From the NCBI RefSeq assembly GCF_014205675.1, contig NZ_JACIIX010000010.1, positions 62,001 to 126,000 of the forward strand: DNA of 64,000 nt. The letters are read 5' to 3'. A program made the translations under genes and the position numbers. This document shows, piece after piece, positions 10,071-18,379 of the stretch. The notes under the pieces were generated by a model. The model was not told where the DNA came from. It made no database searches and was given only the letters and a program-made list of their open reading frames with translations. The stretch comes from Novispirillum itersonii. GTDB taxonomy: Bacteria; Pseudomonadota; Alphaproteobacteria; Rhodospirillales; Rhodospirillaceae. Numbering within the stretch: position 1 is the first letter of the stretch; every line of letters starts with the position of its first letter.

Positions 10071-10478
10071 TCAGAACCGGGTGGGGTTCCAGGCCTCGGC
10101 ACTGACGGTCTTGGCGCCGTGGGTGGTGTAATAACCGGTCAGGGATCCATTGGGCTGGATGGTGTAGACCACCAGCCCCGGGGCCTTGACGGCGGCATTG
10201 GGGGCATTCTGCGGGGCGGTGTACACCACGGCGAAGGTGTCGCCGCTGCGGATGCCGGTGCCGACATACTGTTCCCGCCCGCCGGAGAGGGACCATTCCA
10301 CCCGATAGGTCTGGCCGGTCTGGATCACCGTGGTTTTCCCGGCATAGGAAACGGAGCCGTTGGCGGCGATCCCCTGAACGGTATAGGTGCCTGACAGCGG
10401 CGTTTCGGCCTGTGCCTGCGGTAGGGCAAGGCAGAGGACCGGAAGAAACACCGACAGGGACGGAAGAAAACGGCGCAT
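10071..10478 (-). CDS. Small exported protein of unknown function
   Basis: The 135-residue protein starts with a clear Sec signal peptide (MRRFLPSLSVFLPVLCLALP, cleavage probably after AQA). The mature part of about 110 residues is rich in Gly, Thr and Tyr and has alternating polar and hydrophobic residues (SGTYTVQGIAANGSVSYAG), which suggests a small beta-barrel or beta-sandwich in the periplasm. I do not recognise a named family. It converges on the methyltransferase gene with a 22-bp gap. Confidence 0.75.
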   Translation of the reverse strand: MRRFLPSLSVFLPVLCLALPQAQAETPLSGTYTVQGIAANGSVSYAGKTTVIQTGQTYRVEWSLSGGREQYVGTGIRSGDTFAVVYTAPQNAPNAAVKAPGLVVYTIQPNGSLTGYYTTHGAKTVSAEAWNPTRF

Positions 10479-10531
10479 GGGAACTCCGGGTTAAAGGAGG
10501 GGAAGCCTGAAGAGGGCGGACCCGGCAGACA

Positions 10532-12055
10532 TCACCACGGCGGAGACGTGTCCGGCGGTGACGGGGCCGCTGACGGTGACGGGGCGAGCGGCAGGGTAAA
10601 CAGGAACGTCGCGCCCTGTCCGGGGGTGGAGATCACCTGAAGGGTTCCGTGCAGGCGTTCGACGATCTTTTTGCAGACCGCGAGACCGATACCGGTTCCG
10701 GTGCTGCCGTCTGCGTTCTCAAGGCGCTGAAACAGCTGAAAAATCCGGGCGTGATGTTCCGGGGCGATGCCGATGCCGTCATCGCGGACATAGAAATGGC
10801 CGGTCTCCGGAGAAAAACCGGCGCGGACATCCGGGGCGGAACCCGGACGGTGATATTTCAGGGCATTGCTGAACAGATTCAGGAACAGCCGTTCAATCGG
10901 GGCCGGGGCGGCCATGATGCCGGGCAGGGGCGTTTCCAGATGGATCCGGCCGCCGGTTTCTGCCGTCAGCAGGGCAAGATCATCAATCACCGCCTGCACC
11001 AGGGTCCCGGTGTCCAGCGGCTGATCGGGGCAGTCGTCCTGTCCGGCCCGTGAAAAGGCCAGAAGATCTTCGATCAGGGCATTCATCCGCCGCGCGGCGG
11101 TCCGGATATAGCCCAGAAACTCCTGTCCTTCTTCATCCAATGCGGCGGCGTGGCGCTGCTCCAGCAGGGTGGAATAGCTGATCAGGGTCCGCAAAGGTTC
11201 CCTCAGGTCGTGGGAGGCAACATAGGCAAACTGCGCGAGGTCGTCATTCGACCGTTCAATTTCTTTGATATAGCTCTGATTCTGGTCTTCGGCCCGCACC
11301 TGCTCGGTGACGTCGCTGGAAAAGACCGCCACCATTTCGACCGTGCCGTCGGGGCCGGAAACCGGATAGATGTTGTTGTCCAGAACCAGAGGCGGGCGGA
11401 TATCGCGGGTGTGCAGGGCCTGTCCGCTGCGGATGACCTGATCCACCACCTGCCGCCGCTGGGCGGCAACATCGGCCGGAAACATGCTGAACAGGTTGCG
11501 GCCCCGGATCGCCTCCGGTGTCGAGCCAAAGCGGGCGGCAAAAATACGGTTGGCCGCCAGAAGGAGACCAGTCCGGTCGATCAGCATGATGGCATCGCGG
11601 GAGGCATCGAGCAGGGCGCTGATCAGATTGGCCTGACGGCGGGTCTGTAGCTCGGTTTCCCGGCGGGTGGTGATTTCCCGCACCACCCCTTCAATTCCGG
11701 TTTCCGTACCGTCGGCATCGTACAGCAGGTGGCAGCTGGTGGAGATCCAGATCGTGCGGCCGTTGGCATGGCGGATCTGGATCGGATGATCGCGGATCAC
11801 TCCGTTATTCCGCCGCAGGGTATCCAGAAACGCCCCGCGCAGGTCCGGATTGACGTAGAGGGCGGCGATCGGCTGGCCGATCAGGGCCTCGCGCGGGTAC
11901 CCGACCACGCCAAGAACCGAGGCGCTGACATCCGTCAGGATGCCATCCGGCAGACCCCGGAAGTAGACATCGCCGGAGATCGAGAGGATCCGCTCCGCCT
12001 CAGGGGGCAGGGCGCTGTCGGGGGCGGGACCGGTGTCTGGCGGGGGAGGAGGCAT
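10532..12055 (-). CDS. Cytoplasmic PAS-domain sensor histidine kinase
   Basis: The 507-residue protein has no membrane segments. Two PAS domains span about residues 20-135 and 150-265. The dimerisation/phosphoacceptor region has an H-box SHDLREPLRTL near residue 280. The ATPase domain carries the N-box NLFSNALKYH near 390, DDGIGIAPE near 425 and GTGIGLAVCKK near 450. H-box and ATPase are of the type found in phytochrome-like kinases. No response regulator is adjacent, so its partner is unknown. The N-terminus is Pro-rich; a GGAG lies about 12 nt before the ATG. Confidence 0.88.
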   Translation of the reverse strand: MPPPPPDTGPAPDSALPPEAERILSISGDVYFRGLPDGILTDVSASVLGVVGYPREALIGQPIAALYVNPDLRGAFLDTLRRNNGVIRDHPIQIRHANGRTIWISTSCHLLYDADGTETGIEGVVREITTRRETELQTRRQANLISALLDASRDAIMLIDRTGLLLAANRIFAARFGSTPEAIRGRNLFSMFPADVAAQRRQVVDQVIRSGQALHTRDIRPPLVLDNNIYPVSGPDGTVEMVAVFSSDVTEQVRAEDQNQSYIKEIERSNDDLAQFAYVASHDLREPLRTLISYSTLLEQRHAAALDEEGQEFLGYIRTAARRMNALIEDLLAFSRAGQDDCPDQPLDTGTLVQAVIDDLALLTAETGGRIHLETPLPGIMAAPAPIERLFLNLFSNALKYHRPGSAPDVRAGFSPETGHFYVRDDGIGIAPEHHARIFQLFQRLENADGSTGTGIGLAVCKKIVERLHGTLQVISTPGQGATFLFTLPLAPSPSAAPSPPDTSPPW

Positions 12056-12140
12056 GGCGGGCTCCGCGCCGGGGGCATGATGCTGTCAGTGTAACAGCCT
12101 CCGGTGGCGGACGCCACGCGCGCCAGCCTTAAAATAATTC

Positions 12141-12166
12141 GACCGACCGGTGGGGACCGGTCGGTC
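12141..12166 (-). terminator. Terminator of the leftward T2SS operon
   Basis: A perfect 10-bp stem (12141-12150 with 12157-12166) has a 6-nt loop. On the minus strand it runs into GAATTATTTT. It lies 65 nt after the stop of the first dockerin-like gene and probably ends the gspM-C-D-L transcript. Confidence 0.75.
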
Positions 12167-12230
12167 AGAATCCCCGGCCCGGGGGGTCTCCCTCTCTGCT
12201 GACGGAGAGGAAGGGCCATGTTTCCGTGGC

Positions 12231-12887
12231 TTATTTCTTCAGCTTCAGTTCTTTGATGCCCTGCACCAGATCGGCGGAATTGACCTGACCGTCGCCGTTG
12301 ATGTCGGCTTTTGCCGAGGGGGTCTTCAGTTTCAGTTCTGCCTTCACAAGGTCAAGATCCGCCTGTGTGAACGTCCCGTCGCCGTTGACATCACACTTCG
12401 GCAGGGAGGCCGGACAGACCTGCGTCCCTGCGGCGGTGGCAGGAGCAGCCTTGGCTGCGGCCGGGGCTGCCACCGGCTCCGAGCCATCGCCGTAGTAAAG
12501 GGTCCGGTCTTCCCGCTTGGGGAACGGGAAACCGCCCTTGAAGCTGATCCGGACCTCAGCCTTGCCTTCTTTCAGCGGGAAATCCTGCCCGCCAGTGACA
12601 ATCTGAAGGCGGAGCGGCGTGCCGTTATAGGGGGCCTGCTTATTCATCTCGACGTAGAAGGTTCCCTGATCGTCGAGGACAGAACCGGTGGCGGAGACTG
12701 CCCCGTTTTCCTTGTCCTCAACAACCTTGACCGTATCTCCGGCCTTGGGGGGCGGGGCATCGCCCGTGGCCCGGATGGTCCCGACAATCTGGAGATTGGA
12801 TGGCATTTCCGGAGCCTGCGCCCAGACCGGCGAAGACATCAGAAAGGGCAGAGCGACAACCAGAAGGCGGGATACCAAACGTTTCAT
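12231..12887 (-). CDS. Exported dockerin-like Ca-binding protein 1
   Basis: The 218-residue protein has a Sec signal peptide ending at VWA/QA. A domain of about 110 residues follows (PSNLQIVGTIRATGD near residue 28 to a GGFPFPK motif). This domain is shared with the proteins at 20813 and 30730. After an Ala-rich linker come two EF-hand-like dockerin loops, DVNGDGTFTQADL and DINGDGQVNSADL. Dockerins bind cohesin modules in a Ca-dependent way. The gene is the last of the leftward T2SS operon, 64 bp after the lipoprotein gene. I infer a role as a T2SS substrate or assembly factor at the cell surface. The fold of the N-terminal domain is unknown to me. Confidence 0.85.
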   Translation of the reverse strand: MKRLVSRLLVVALPFLMSSPVWAQAPEMPSNLQIVGTIRATGDAPPPKAGDTVKVVEDKENGAVSATGSVLDDQGTFYVEMNKQAPYNGTPLRLQIVTGGQDFPLKEGKAEVRISFKGGFPFPKREDRTLYYGDGSEPVAAPAAAKAAPATAAGTQVCPASLPKCDVNGDGTFTQADLDLVKAELKLKTPSAKADINGDGQVNSADLVQGIKELKLKK

Positions 12888-12951
12888 GGGACCATCTCTC
12901 AGGAAAAGGTGGGGCGGACTCGCCCGTCGCCGGTATACAGGTGCCGGGACA

Positions 12952-13401
12952 TTATGGCTTTTTCAGGAGCTCTGTGATGGTGACCGTGCTGGTTCTGGCA
13001 CTGCCATCAGCCTGTATGACAGGAATTTCGAGAGACAGGCCGGGTTTCAGGTCCGCCACCGGGACTTCCAGAAAGCTGATGGCTCCCTCATTGGGGGTGG
13101 TCATCACCCGCAGAACGGTGCGGTCGGCATCAAACCAGAACCAGGTACGGGCCTTGCCGGTCTCCGGGGTGACGCTTGACGGCAGGGACAGCGGGAACAG
13201 GCTCAGGGCCTCCAGCGTCTGTCCGTCCAGATCAAAGCGGACCACCAGAACCGAGGTCATGTCAAAATTGGGCTGGAGCTGGCGCTCATACCCCTTGGCG
13301 GCGTCCCGGTCGATGACCAGCGAGGAACGGTCAGCAGGTGCACACGCGGAAAGAAGGGCTGCCCCCAGCAGGACCGGCATGAAAAAGCGCGCTTTCAGCA
13401 T
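12952..13401 (-). CDS. T2SS-operon lipoprotein, possibly cohesin-like
   Basis: The 149-residue protein has a lipoprotein signal peptide with lipobox LLSAC (Cys about residue 20), so it is probably anchored in the outer membrane. The mature part is beta-rich, with a pattern such as TWFWFDADRTVLRV followed by GAISFLEVPVADL. Length and strand pattern are reminiscent of a cohesin module, and the next gene encodes a dockerin-like protein. This is an inference from pattern only. It starts 8 bp after gspL, so it belongs to the same operon. It could also be a T2SS pilotin or accessory protein. Confidence 0.75.
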   Translation of the reverse strand: MLKARFFMPVLLGAALLSACAPADRSSLVIDRDAAKGYERQLQPNFDMTSVLVVRFDLDGQTLEALSLFPLSLPSSVTPETGKARTWFWFDADRTVLRVMTTPNEGAISFLEVPVADLKPGLSLEIPVIQADGSARTSTVTITELLKKP

Positions 13402-13409
13402 GGTTTAAC

Positions 13410-14306
13410 TCACTGTGCAGTCAAGGAGAGGGTAACGGTGAAGCGGTCCAGTTTCGGATTGTCGTTGATTTCGACCGCCTGTTCAGGAATCCCGAGGGGC
13501 TGAAGCCAGGTCAGGGCATCGTTGCCAAGTCCGCTGATCACCAGCTTCTGGCCCTTCCACAGGATCTTATCAACGGCGGTGCCCTCGGGGACGGCGGCCA
13601 GAAGGCGGCCAAGGTCAGGGGCGAGGGTGCCGCCGGGCTGTTTTGCAAAGACCGTCAGTTCATTCACGCTGCGGACCATCATCGCCGTAGCCTGGCGGCG
13701 CTGGGTCACCTGCGCCGCCTTATCCTGCAAGCTCAGGATCTCGGCACGCAGGGCCCTTGTCTGCGACGACTGCCCCATCACGAACAGGCCGGCGATGATG
13801 CCGAGGACGGCAATTAGGGCGGTGGCGTTGGCGGCGGCGAACAGCGGGGCCGGGCCGATCAGAAACCGGGTCTTGGGGACAAAATCGAACAGGGCTCCGT
13901 GCCGTAACCGCTGCCGCAGGGCATCGCCGATGGCATCGGCAGACGCCGGGGCGATGATGGCGGTGGAGGCGACGGCGGTCAGGGCCTGATACTGTTTTTC
14001 ATCAAGAGCGCAGACCTCCAGACTGTCCGGGCCCTGATACAGGGCCAGATGCCAGTCTGTCAGATCAAACGGAAACAGGTCGGCGGCAATGGCGTCCAGT
14101 TCTGCCGCTGTGCGCGGCATCAGCCGCATCCGCCGCCGCAGACAATAGGCCGGATCAATCGCTACCAGCGTGCCCGGACCGGGCCAGCGGCTTTTGCCCC
14201 ACGGGGTGACGTGAAAATCGCCATCCCAGCGGACACGGAGCATAAACTCGTGTTCCTCGCCGGAGGACAACGCCAGGATCCGGCGGGGAAGCAGAGCCAC
14301 ACTCAT
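13410..14306 (-). CDS. gspL: T2SS inner-membrane platform protein, GspL-like
   Basis: The 298-residue protein has a cytoplasmic part resembling the ASKHA-type domain of GspL/PilM (residues about 20-150), one membrane helix near 152-175 (ATALIAVLGIIAGLFVMG), a coiled coil and a small periplasmic ferredoxin-like domain of PilN type. It is clearly shorter than the usual GspL of about 400 residues. Its ATG overlaps the stop of gspD by 4 bp (ATGA), so translation is coupled. GspL recruits the GspE ATPase to the inner membrane; its GspE is encoded 20 kb away at 33844. Confidence 0.75.
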   Translation of the reverse strand: MSVALLPRRILALSSGEEHEFMLRVRWDGDFHVTPWGKSRWPGPGTLVAIDPAYCLRRRMRLMPRTAAELDAIAADLFPFDLTDWHLALYQGPDSLEVCALDEKQYQALTAVASTAIIAPASADAIGDALRQRLRHGALFDFVPKTRFLIGPAPLFAAANATALIAVLGIIAGLFVMGQSSQTRALRAEILSLQDKAAQVTQRRQATAMMVRSVNELTVFAKQPGGTLAPDLGRLLAAVPEGTAVDKILWKGQKLVISGLGNDALTWLQPLGIPEQAVEINDNPKLDRFTVTLSLTAQ

Positions 14307-16306
14307 TTCTTCTTCTCCCGCTGTTCAGAGGTCTGGATCCCGGAGAAGGCCTCGCTGACCAGACGGGCGGCATATTGATCAACAACGATATAGGGCGTGA
14401 CGAGAACGAGAAGCTCGCTGCCTTCATCGGAATTGGACTGATTGGAGAAGGCATTGCCAAGGATCGGGATATCGGCGAAGCCCGGGATCTTGTTGGTCCC
14501 GGCCGAGTTCCGCCGCTTGATCAGGCCGCCGATGAACACGGTCTCGCCATGGGCGACAACGAATTCCGAGTTGACCTCACGCTTGTCGAAGGTCGGCTGT
14601 TTGGTCGCGGAATCGACGGCGCCCTGATTGGAGTCTTCGATCTTCACCTTGAGGGTGATCGAACCGTCGGAGCCGACCAGCGGGGTCACTTCCAGCGTCA
14701 CCCCGACTTCCTTTTCCTCATACTGGTTGGAAATCTGGGTGGTGCCGCTGGTGCTGACGTTGGTCGGCAGTTCCGACTTCAGGACGCGGACCTGCTTGGT
14801 GCTTTTGATCGTCGCCGTCTTCTGGTCCTTGACCAGAACGCGCGGGCGCGACAGCACCTGCACCGAGGTCTCGGCGGCCAGAAGATCGAGCGTGGCGAAG
14901 GTATTGTCCTTCAGGCTGACCACCCCGAGAGTGCTGCCCGATGCGGCCAGACCGTCGGTGATTGTGATGCCGGAGCTGCGCAGGCTGGTGCTCATATCGC
15001 CGCGCACCTTGCCGCCACGGCCGCTGAGGAACCATTCAACGCCGTAAGCCATCGACTGGGTCAGCTGCACTTCGATGATGCTGCTTTCGATCAGCACCGA
15101 CGGGGCGACATTGTCGAGGCGGTCAATCACCTTGCGGATCTGATAGTATTCGTCGGCCGAGGACGTCACCAGCAGGCTGTTGGTGCGGTCATCGGAGACC
15201 ACCGTCACCTTGTCGCGGTCCTGGAACATCGCGGTCAGGACCTGCTCGATCACCGCCCGCAGTTCGCTGGCTTTCTGCGACCGCAGCGGGGCGACAAACA
15301 CCTGCTTGGTGTCCTTGCCCGGCTGGTCAACCTGCGACAGATACTTCAGGACAGCCTGACGCATCTCCTCGCCCTTGGTGATGACCACCACCCGCTGGGC
15401 ATTGGTCACCACTTCGGCCTCAACCAGCTTTTTGCCTTCCCCGGCCATGGGCATGCCAAGGGCCTTCGGGAAGTTCTGAAGCAGGGAGACGATCGCCTGG
15501 GCTGACAGATACTGCGGGCCATAGACCATCACATTGCGGTCCTGAAGGGCAGGCACGTCAATGTTGGCCAGAAACTTGTCAAGGTTGCGCATTTCCGGCC
15601 CGCTGCCGATGGCCACCACCATATTGGCATTATCGACGACCTGAAGGCGGTCCGGCTTGGCGAGGAACTGGCGTCCGATGGTCACCACGTCCTTGGCATC
15701 CAGATACCGCAGGCGCCAGGTGCCGCTGGTCTGGCCGAGAGAACTGTCTTCCGCCGCCTTCGCCGAATTGGCGGAGATGGCATAGACATCGCCCTGACGG
15801 ATGATGTTCACCCCGTGCAGATCAAGGAACGATTCGACCATGCGGACGATGGTGTCCTTGTCATAGGATCCGGAGACAATCCAGCTGACGGTCTGATCCT
15901 TGAAATCGGGCAGGAAGGTATAGGGCTGGTGGATGTACTGATCAAACAGCAGCTCGATGACAGACTTCAGGCTGGCATCGACAAAAGACAGCTCAACCGG
16001 TTCCTCGTTGACCGACACCGCCGGCAGGCCGTGGTTGGTCTTGCTGCGGATCACCGGAGTGGCATCGCCGATCACCCCGCCGTTCGGGCGCTTGGGCATC
16101 GTCATCACGGCTTTGTCATCGTTGGCATTATTCTGTGCCATCGGGTTGGCCAGAAGCCGGGTGTCCACAGGTGCCTGATCCCGCTGCACCAGCTCTTCCT
16201 TACTGGGCGGGGCCTTGGGTTCAAACAGCTGCTCCAGGGTCTGGCAGCCGGACAGGCTGAGGCATGACAGCAAAGCCAGAGAAACAAGTTTCACATGTCT
16301 GCGCAT
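14303..16306 (-). CDS. gspD: T2SS outer-membrane secretin GspD (lipoprotein form)
   Basis: I choose the ATG at 16306, which gives 667 residues. It starts MRRHVKLVSL and leads into a lipobox LSLSGC, and it lies 1 bp after the gspC stop. A longer in-frame reading would overlap gspC. The N0 and N1-N3 domains cover about residues 90-400 (SFVDASLKSVIELLFDQY, then repeated secretin N domains). The secretin core follows (GVTLEVTPLVGSDGSITLKV and TVFIGGLIKR..GFADIPILGNAF near the C-terminus). It forms the outer-membrane pore. A built-in lipidated N-terminus could replace the need for a separate pilotin, as in some other self-piloting secretins; that is inference. Confidence 0.93.
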   Translation of the reverse strand: MRRHVKLVSLALLSCLSLSGCQTLEQLFEPKAPPSKEELVQRDQAPVDTRLLANPMAQNNANDDKAVMTMPKRPNGGVIGDATPVIRSKTNHGLPAVSVNEEPVELSFVDASLKSVIELLFDQYIHQPYTFLPDFKDQTVSWIVSGSYDKDTIVRMVESFLDLHGVNIIRQGDVYAISANSAKAAEDSSLGQTSGTWRLRYLDAKDVVTIGRQFLAKPDRLQVVDNANMVVAIGSGPEMRNLDKFLANIDVPALQDRNVMVYGPQYLSAQAIVSLLQNFPKALGMPMAGEGKKLVEAEVVTNAQRVVVITKGEEMRQAVLKYLSQVDQPGKDTKQVFVAPLRSQKASELRAVIEQVLTAMFQDRDKVTVVSDDRTNSLLVTSSADEYYQIRKVIDRLDNVAPSVLIESSIIEVQLTQSMAYGVEWFLSGRGGKVRGDMSTSLRSSGITITDGLAASGSTLGVVSLKDNTFATLDLLAAETSVQVLSRPRVLVKDQKTATIKSTKQVRVLKSELPTNVSTSGTTQISNQYEEKEVGVTLEVTPLVGSDGSITLKVKIEDSNQGAVDSATKQPTFDKREVNSEFVVAHGETVFIGGLIKRRNSAGTNKIPGFADIPILGNAFSNQSNSDEGSELLVLVTPYIVVDQYAARLVSEAFSGIQTSEQREKKK

Positions 16307-16307
16307 T

Positions 16308-16784
16308 TCAATGTTTCCCCAGCAAACGGTCAAGGCGCTCTTTACGGGACGAGTCGAGGAGCTTGGTTTGAGTGACGCCGTCAATTTCAATAACATACCG
16401 ATCGCTGCTGACGGAAACGAGGTGTCCCCCGGCCAGAGGAGCCCCGAGGGGGACAAACTTTTTATCGACCATCACGCCCTGGGGCCCCCCGGGTAAGCTG
16501 ATGATGCCTGTGACCCTGCCGGGTCCGGCCGGCCCCTGTGCGGTGGCCTTCGGTCCGGGGTCCGGCAAAATCCAGGGCTCCCCGTCGGCCGAGAACGGAT
16601 TGCCGTCCGGCCAGACCGGGGTGTGGTCCGGCAGGTCCTGCTGGGAGACTGACGGCAGGGTGACCGTCTTTGCGTCCTGCCTGTCCGGCAGGGCCGAAAA
16701 GACCGAGGCGGCCCCGGAGGCCACGGCAATCAGAACGGTTACCAGAGGAAGCAGGCGGTTGGCCTGAATCAGGGAGAGCGTCAT
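16308..16784 (-). CDS. gspC: T2SS GspC-like inner-membrane/periplasmic linker
   Basis: The 158-residue protein has one N-terminal membrane helix (about residues 10-30), a Pro-rich spacer and a small beta domain (GRVTGIISLPGG..VMVDKKFVPLG..VSVSSDRYVIEIDG) typical of the homology region of GspC/PilP that docks to the secretin N0 domain. It lacks the PDZ domain of classical GspC (about 280 residues). The start overlaps the end of gspM by 4 bp and the stop lies 1 bp before gspD. Confidence 0.75.
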   Translation of the reverse strand: MTLSLIQANRLLPLVTVLIAVASGAASVFSALPDRQDAKTVTLPSVSQQDLPDHTPVWPDGNPFSADGEPWILPDPGPKATAQGPAGPGRVTGIISLPGGPQGVMVDKKFVPLGAPLAGGHLVSVSSDRYVIEIDGVTQTKLLDSSRKERLDRLLGKH

Positions 16785-17338
16785 TCTGCCGCCTCAATCA
16801 CCATCGCCACCAGCTGCCCGCTGACGGAAACGGTTTTGGATTTGGGGTCTGCCGTTACGGTCAGCTCATCCCACAGGCTGCCGCGTTCCGGCAGGCCGAG
16901 GGCCGAAATGATGCCCAGGGCGGTCCGGTCGCCGCCGACAAACGACAGGGTCATGCGCAGCTGATGAATGCCATCGCCTCTGGCGGCACCTTCCCCCACC
17001 ACCAATGACAGGTCCCGCACCGGGCCATGCTGGGTGATGGCGTCGCGGACCATGCGTTCAAGAAAGGCGCGGGGATCCTGCCCTTTCGGCATCAGGGTCT
17101 GGGCGGAGGCCATGGTGATGGCGTAAGGCTCCACCGCCTGCATATAGGCGGAACTGACACTCTCCTGCGTCGCGATAATCTGACGCATGGACTGGGCCTT
17201 GGCCTCAAGGGAGGCATTGCTCTGAAAATCCGGGAGACCCGCAGGAACATCCCCATACTGGCGGAACAGAAGGGCTCCGAGCAAAAGAGCTGCAATCCCG
17301 CCCAGTTGCACCACCCTCGAGCGGTAAAATTCGGTCAT
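16781..17338 (-). CDS. gspM: T2SS GspM-like inner-membrane protein
   Basis: The ATG at 17338 (MTEFYRSRVVQLGG) is preferred because GAGGCG lies 8-13 nt upstream. This gives 185 residues: a short cytoplasmic tail, one membrane helix (about 12-27), a helical stretch (EAKAQSMRQIIATQES) and a periplasmic ferredoxin-like domain, the arrangement of GspM/PilO. It is the first gene of the leftward operon gspM-C-D-L-lipoprotein-dockerin. GspM pairs with GspL in the inner-membrane platform. Confidence 0.7.
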   Translation of the reverse strand: MTEFYRSRVVQLGGIAALLLGALLFRQYGDVPAGLPDFQSNASLEAKAQSMRQIIATQESVSSAYMQAVEPYAITMASAQTLMPKGQDPRAFLERMVRDAITQHGPVRDLSLVVGEGAARGDGIHQLRMTLSFVGGDRTALGIISALGLPERGSLWDELTVTADPKSKTVSVSGQLVAMVIEAAE

Positions 17339-17783
17339 TGCCACGCCTCGTGCAGCGGGCCGGGTCCGAGAACGGTACCGCAAGCCACCAGATAGGAAAA
17401 TAGAAAACCCTGTTGTCAGGCACGGGGATAATGTGCATGAAACAGGAACCATGTCTAGGCCTTAGCATCCTGCGAACAAAAGGGGCGGCATTATCGCAGG
17501 GTGTGGACGGGAACTCAAGGCACGCCCGCTAGTACATAGGTTTTAAAACATAACGCGCAGACACCGGAGTGCTTTACCGGAAAAAAGCCATTCCGTTAAC
17601 GATTTAGGGTCCGCTGTCGCCGCAGGCCCGGCGCAACCTGACCGCCGGGCCGGGGGGAGATCTCTCCTGCGGGCCTGCGCCGTGTGGGCGCGGGCCGGAA
17701 AGGCCTGCGGATTTTGATCTGGACAAGACTGAGACACATTGTCTTTCATTATGTGAAGTCCTTCAAGAACAAAGGAATGTGGG
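17339..17783. other. Divergent intergenic region between gspM and the two-component pair
   Basis: The 445-bp region must hold the promoters of the leftward T2SS operon and the rightward regulator/kinase pair. There is an AT-rich patch with TTTTAAAA at about 17540 and a second near 17735-17775 just before the regulator. I could not assign operators or -35/-10 boxes with confidence, and see no gene. Confidence 0.5.
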
Positions 17784-18379
17784 ATGCATATCCTCATCGT
17801 TGACGATCATCCTTTGGTAACGGATGGCATCGCGGCCTGTCTGCGGGGCCGGGGACTACAGGTCACTGTTGCGCATACCCTGGCGGAATGCCGGAGCCTT
17901 CTGGACGCCGGGACCTACGACCTGCTGTCGCTGGACCTTGATCTCGGGGGCAGTTTCGGGACCGATCTTCTGACGGAAAACCGCGCCCTGCCGCCCTGCC
18001 GCCCTGCGTCATCCTTTCCGGCGCCATTGACCGTGATGAGATCGCCATGGCCCTTGATTATGGCGCCAAGGCGTTTATCCCGAAGAACATCCCGTTTGAT
18101 GACGTGGTCCGCGCCATTGAGCAGGCCGCGACCCTGCCGCCAGCCGAAGACCCGTTCCTGTGGGACGACAATACCGGCGGCTTTGTGGCGATGAGTCTGC
18201 TGTTCCCGCGCGGCACCCTGCTGTCGCCGCAGGAGCGCAAGGTTTTCCAGCTGATGAAGGAAGGGTTGCAGGATAAGCAGATTGCCGCCGACCTTGACCG
18301 CAGCATTCATACCGTGCGGGTACAGATCCGCTCCATCCTGCGCAAGCGTGGCAGCAAGCGGCGGGGAGAGTCCCTGTGA
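17784..18379 (+). pseudogene. LuxR-family response regulator, frame broken by an 8-bp tandem repeat
   Basis: From the ATG at 17784 (after AAAGGAATGTGGG) the frame encodes a receiver domain (MHILIVDDHPLVTDG, with phosphoacceptor region LLSLDLDLGG). At 17984-18007 stand three tandem copies of CGCCCTGC. After them the original frame runs into unrelated sequence and stops at 18194. The receiver continues in another frame (CVILSGAIDRDEIAMALDYG, AFIPK) and ends in a LuxR-type HTH (LSPQERKVFQLMKEGLQDKQ) at 18379. Removing one 8-bp copy joins both halves exactly into a 195-residue protein (RALPPCVILSG). Its end overlaps the GTG of the kinase gene by 4 bp. It is either a switched-off phase-variable gene, a fresh mutation or a sequence error. 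Confidence 0.85.
17984..18007. repeat. Three tandem copies of the 8-mer CGCCCTGC
   Basis: Perfect copies lie at 17984-17991, 17992-17999 and 18000-18007, inside the receiver domain of the response regulator. Eight is not a multiple of three, so each gain or loss of a copy shifts the frame. Two copies (or five) give an open gene; three copies do not. Confidence 0.97.

Noticed and set aside
16307-16456. A 50-residue N-terminal extension of GspD
   Set aside because: It overlaps gspC in another frame and would hide the lipoprotein signal that begins at 16306.
17543-17797. A small minus-strand frame between gspM and the response regulator
   Set aside because: It has no ribosome site and unnatural composition, and it overlaps the regulator start.
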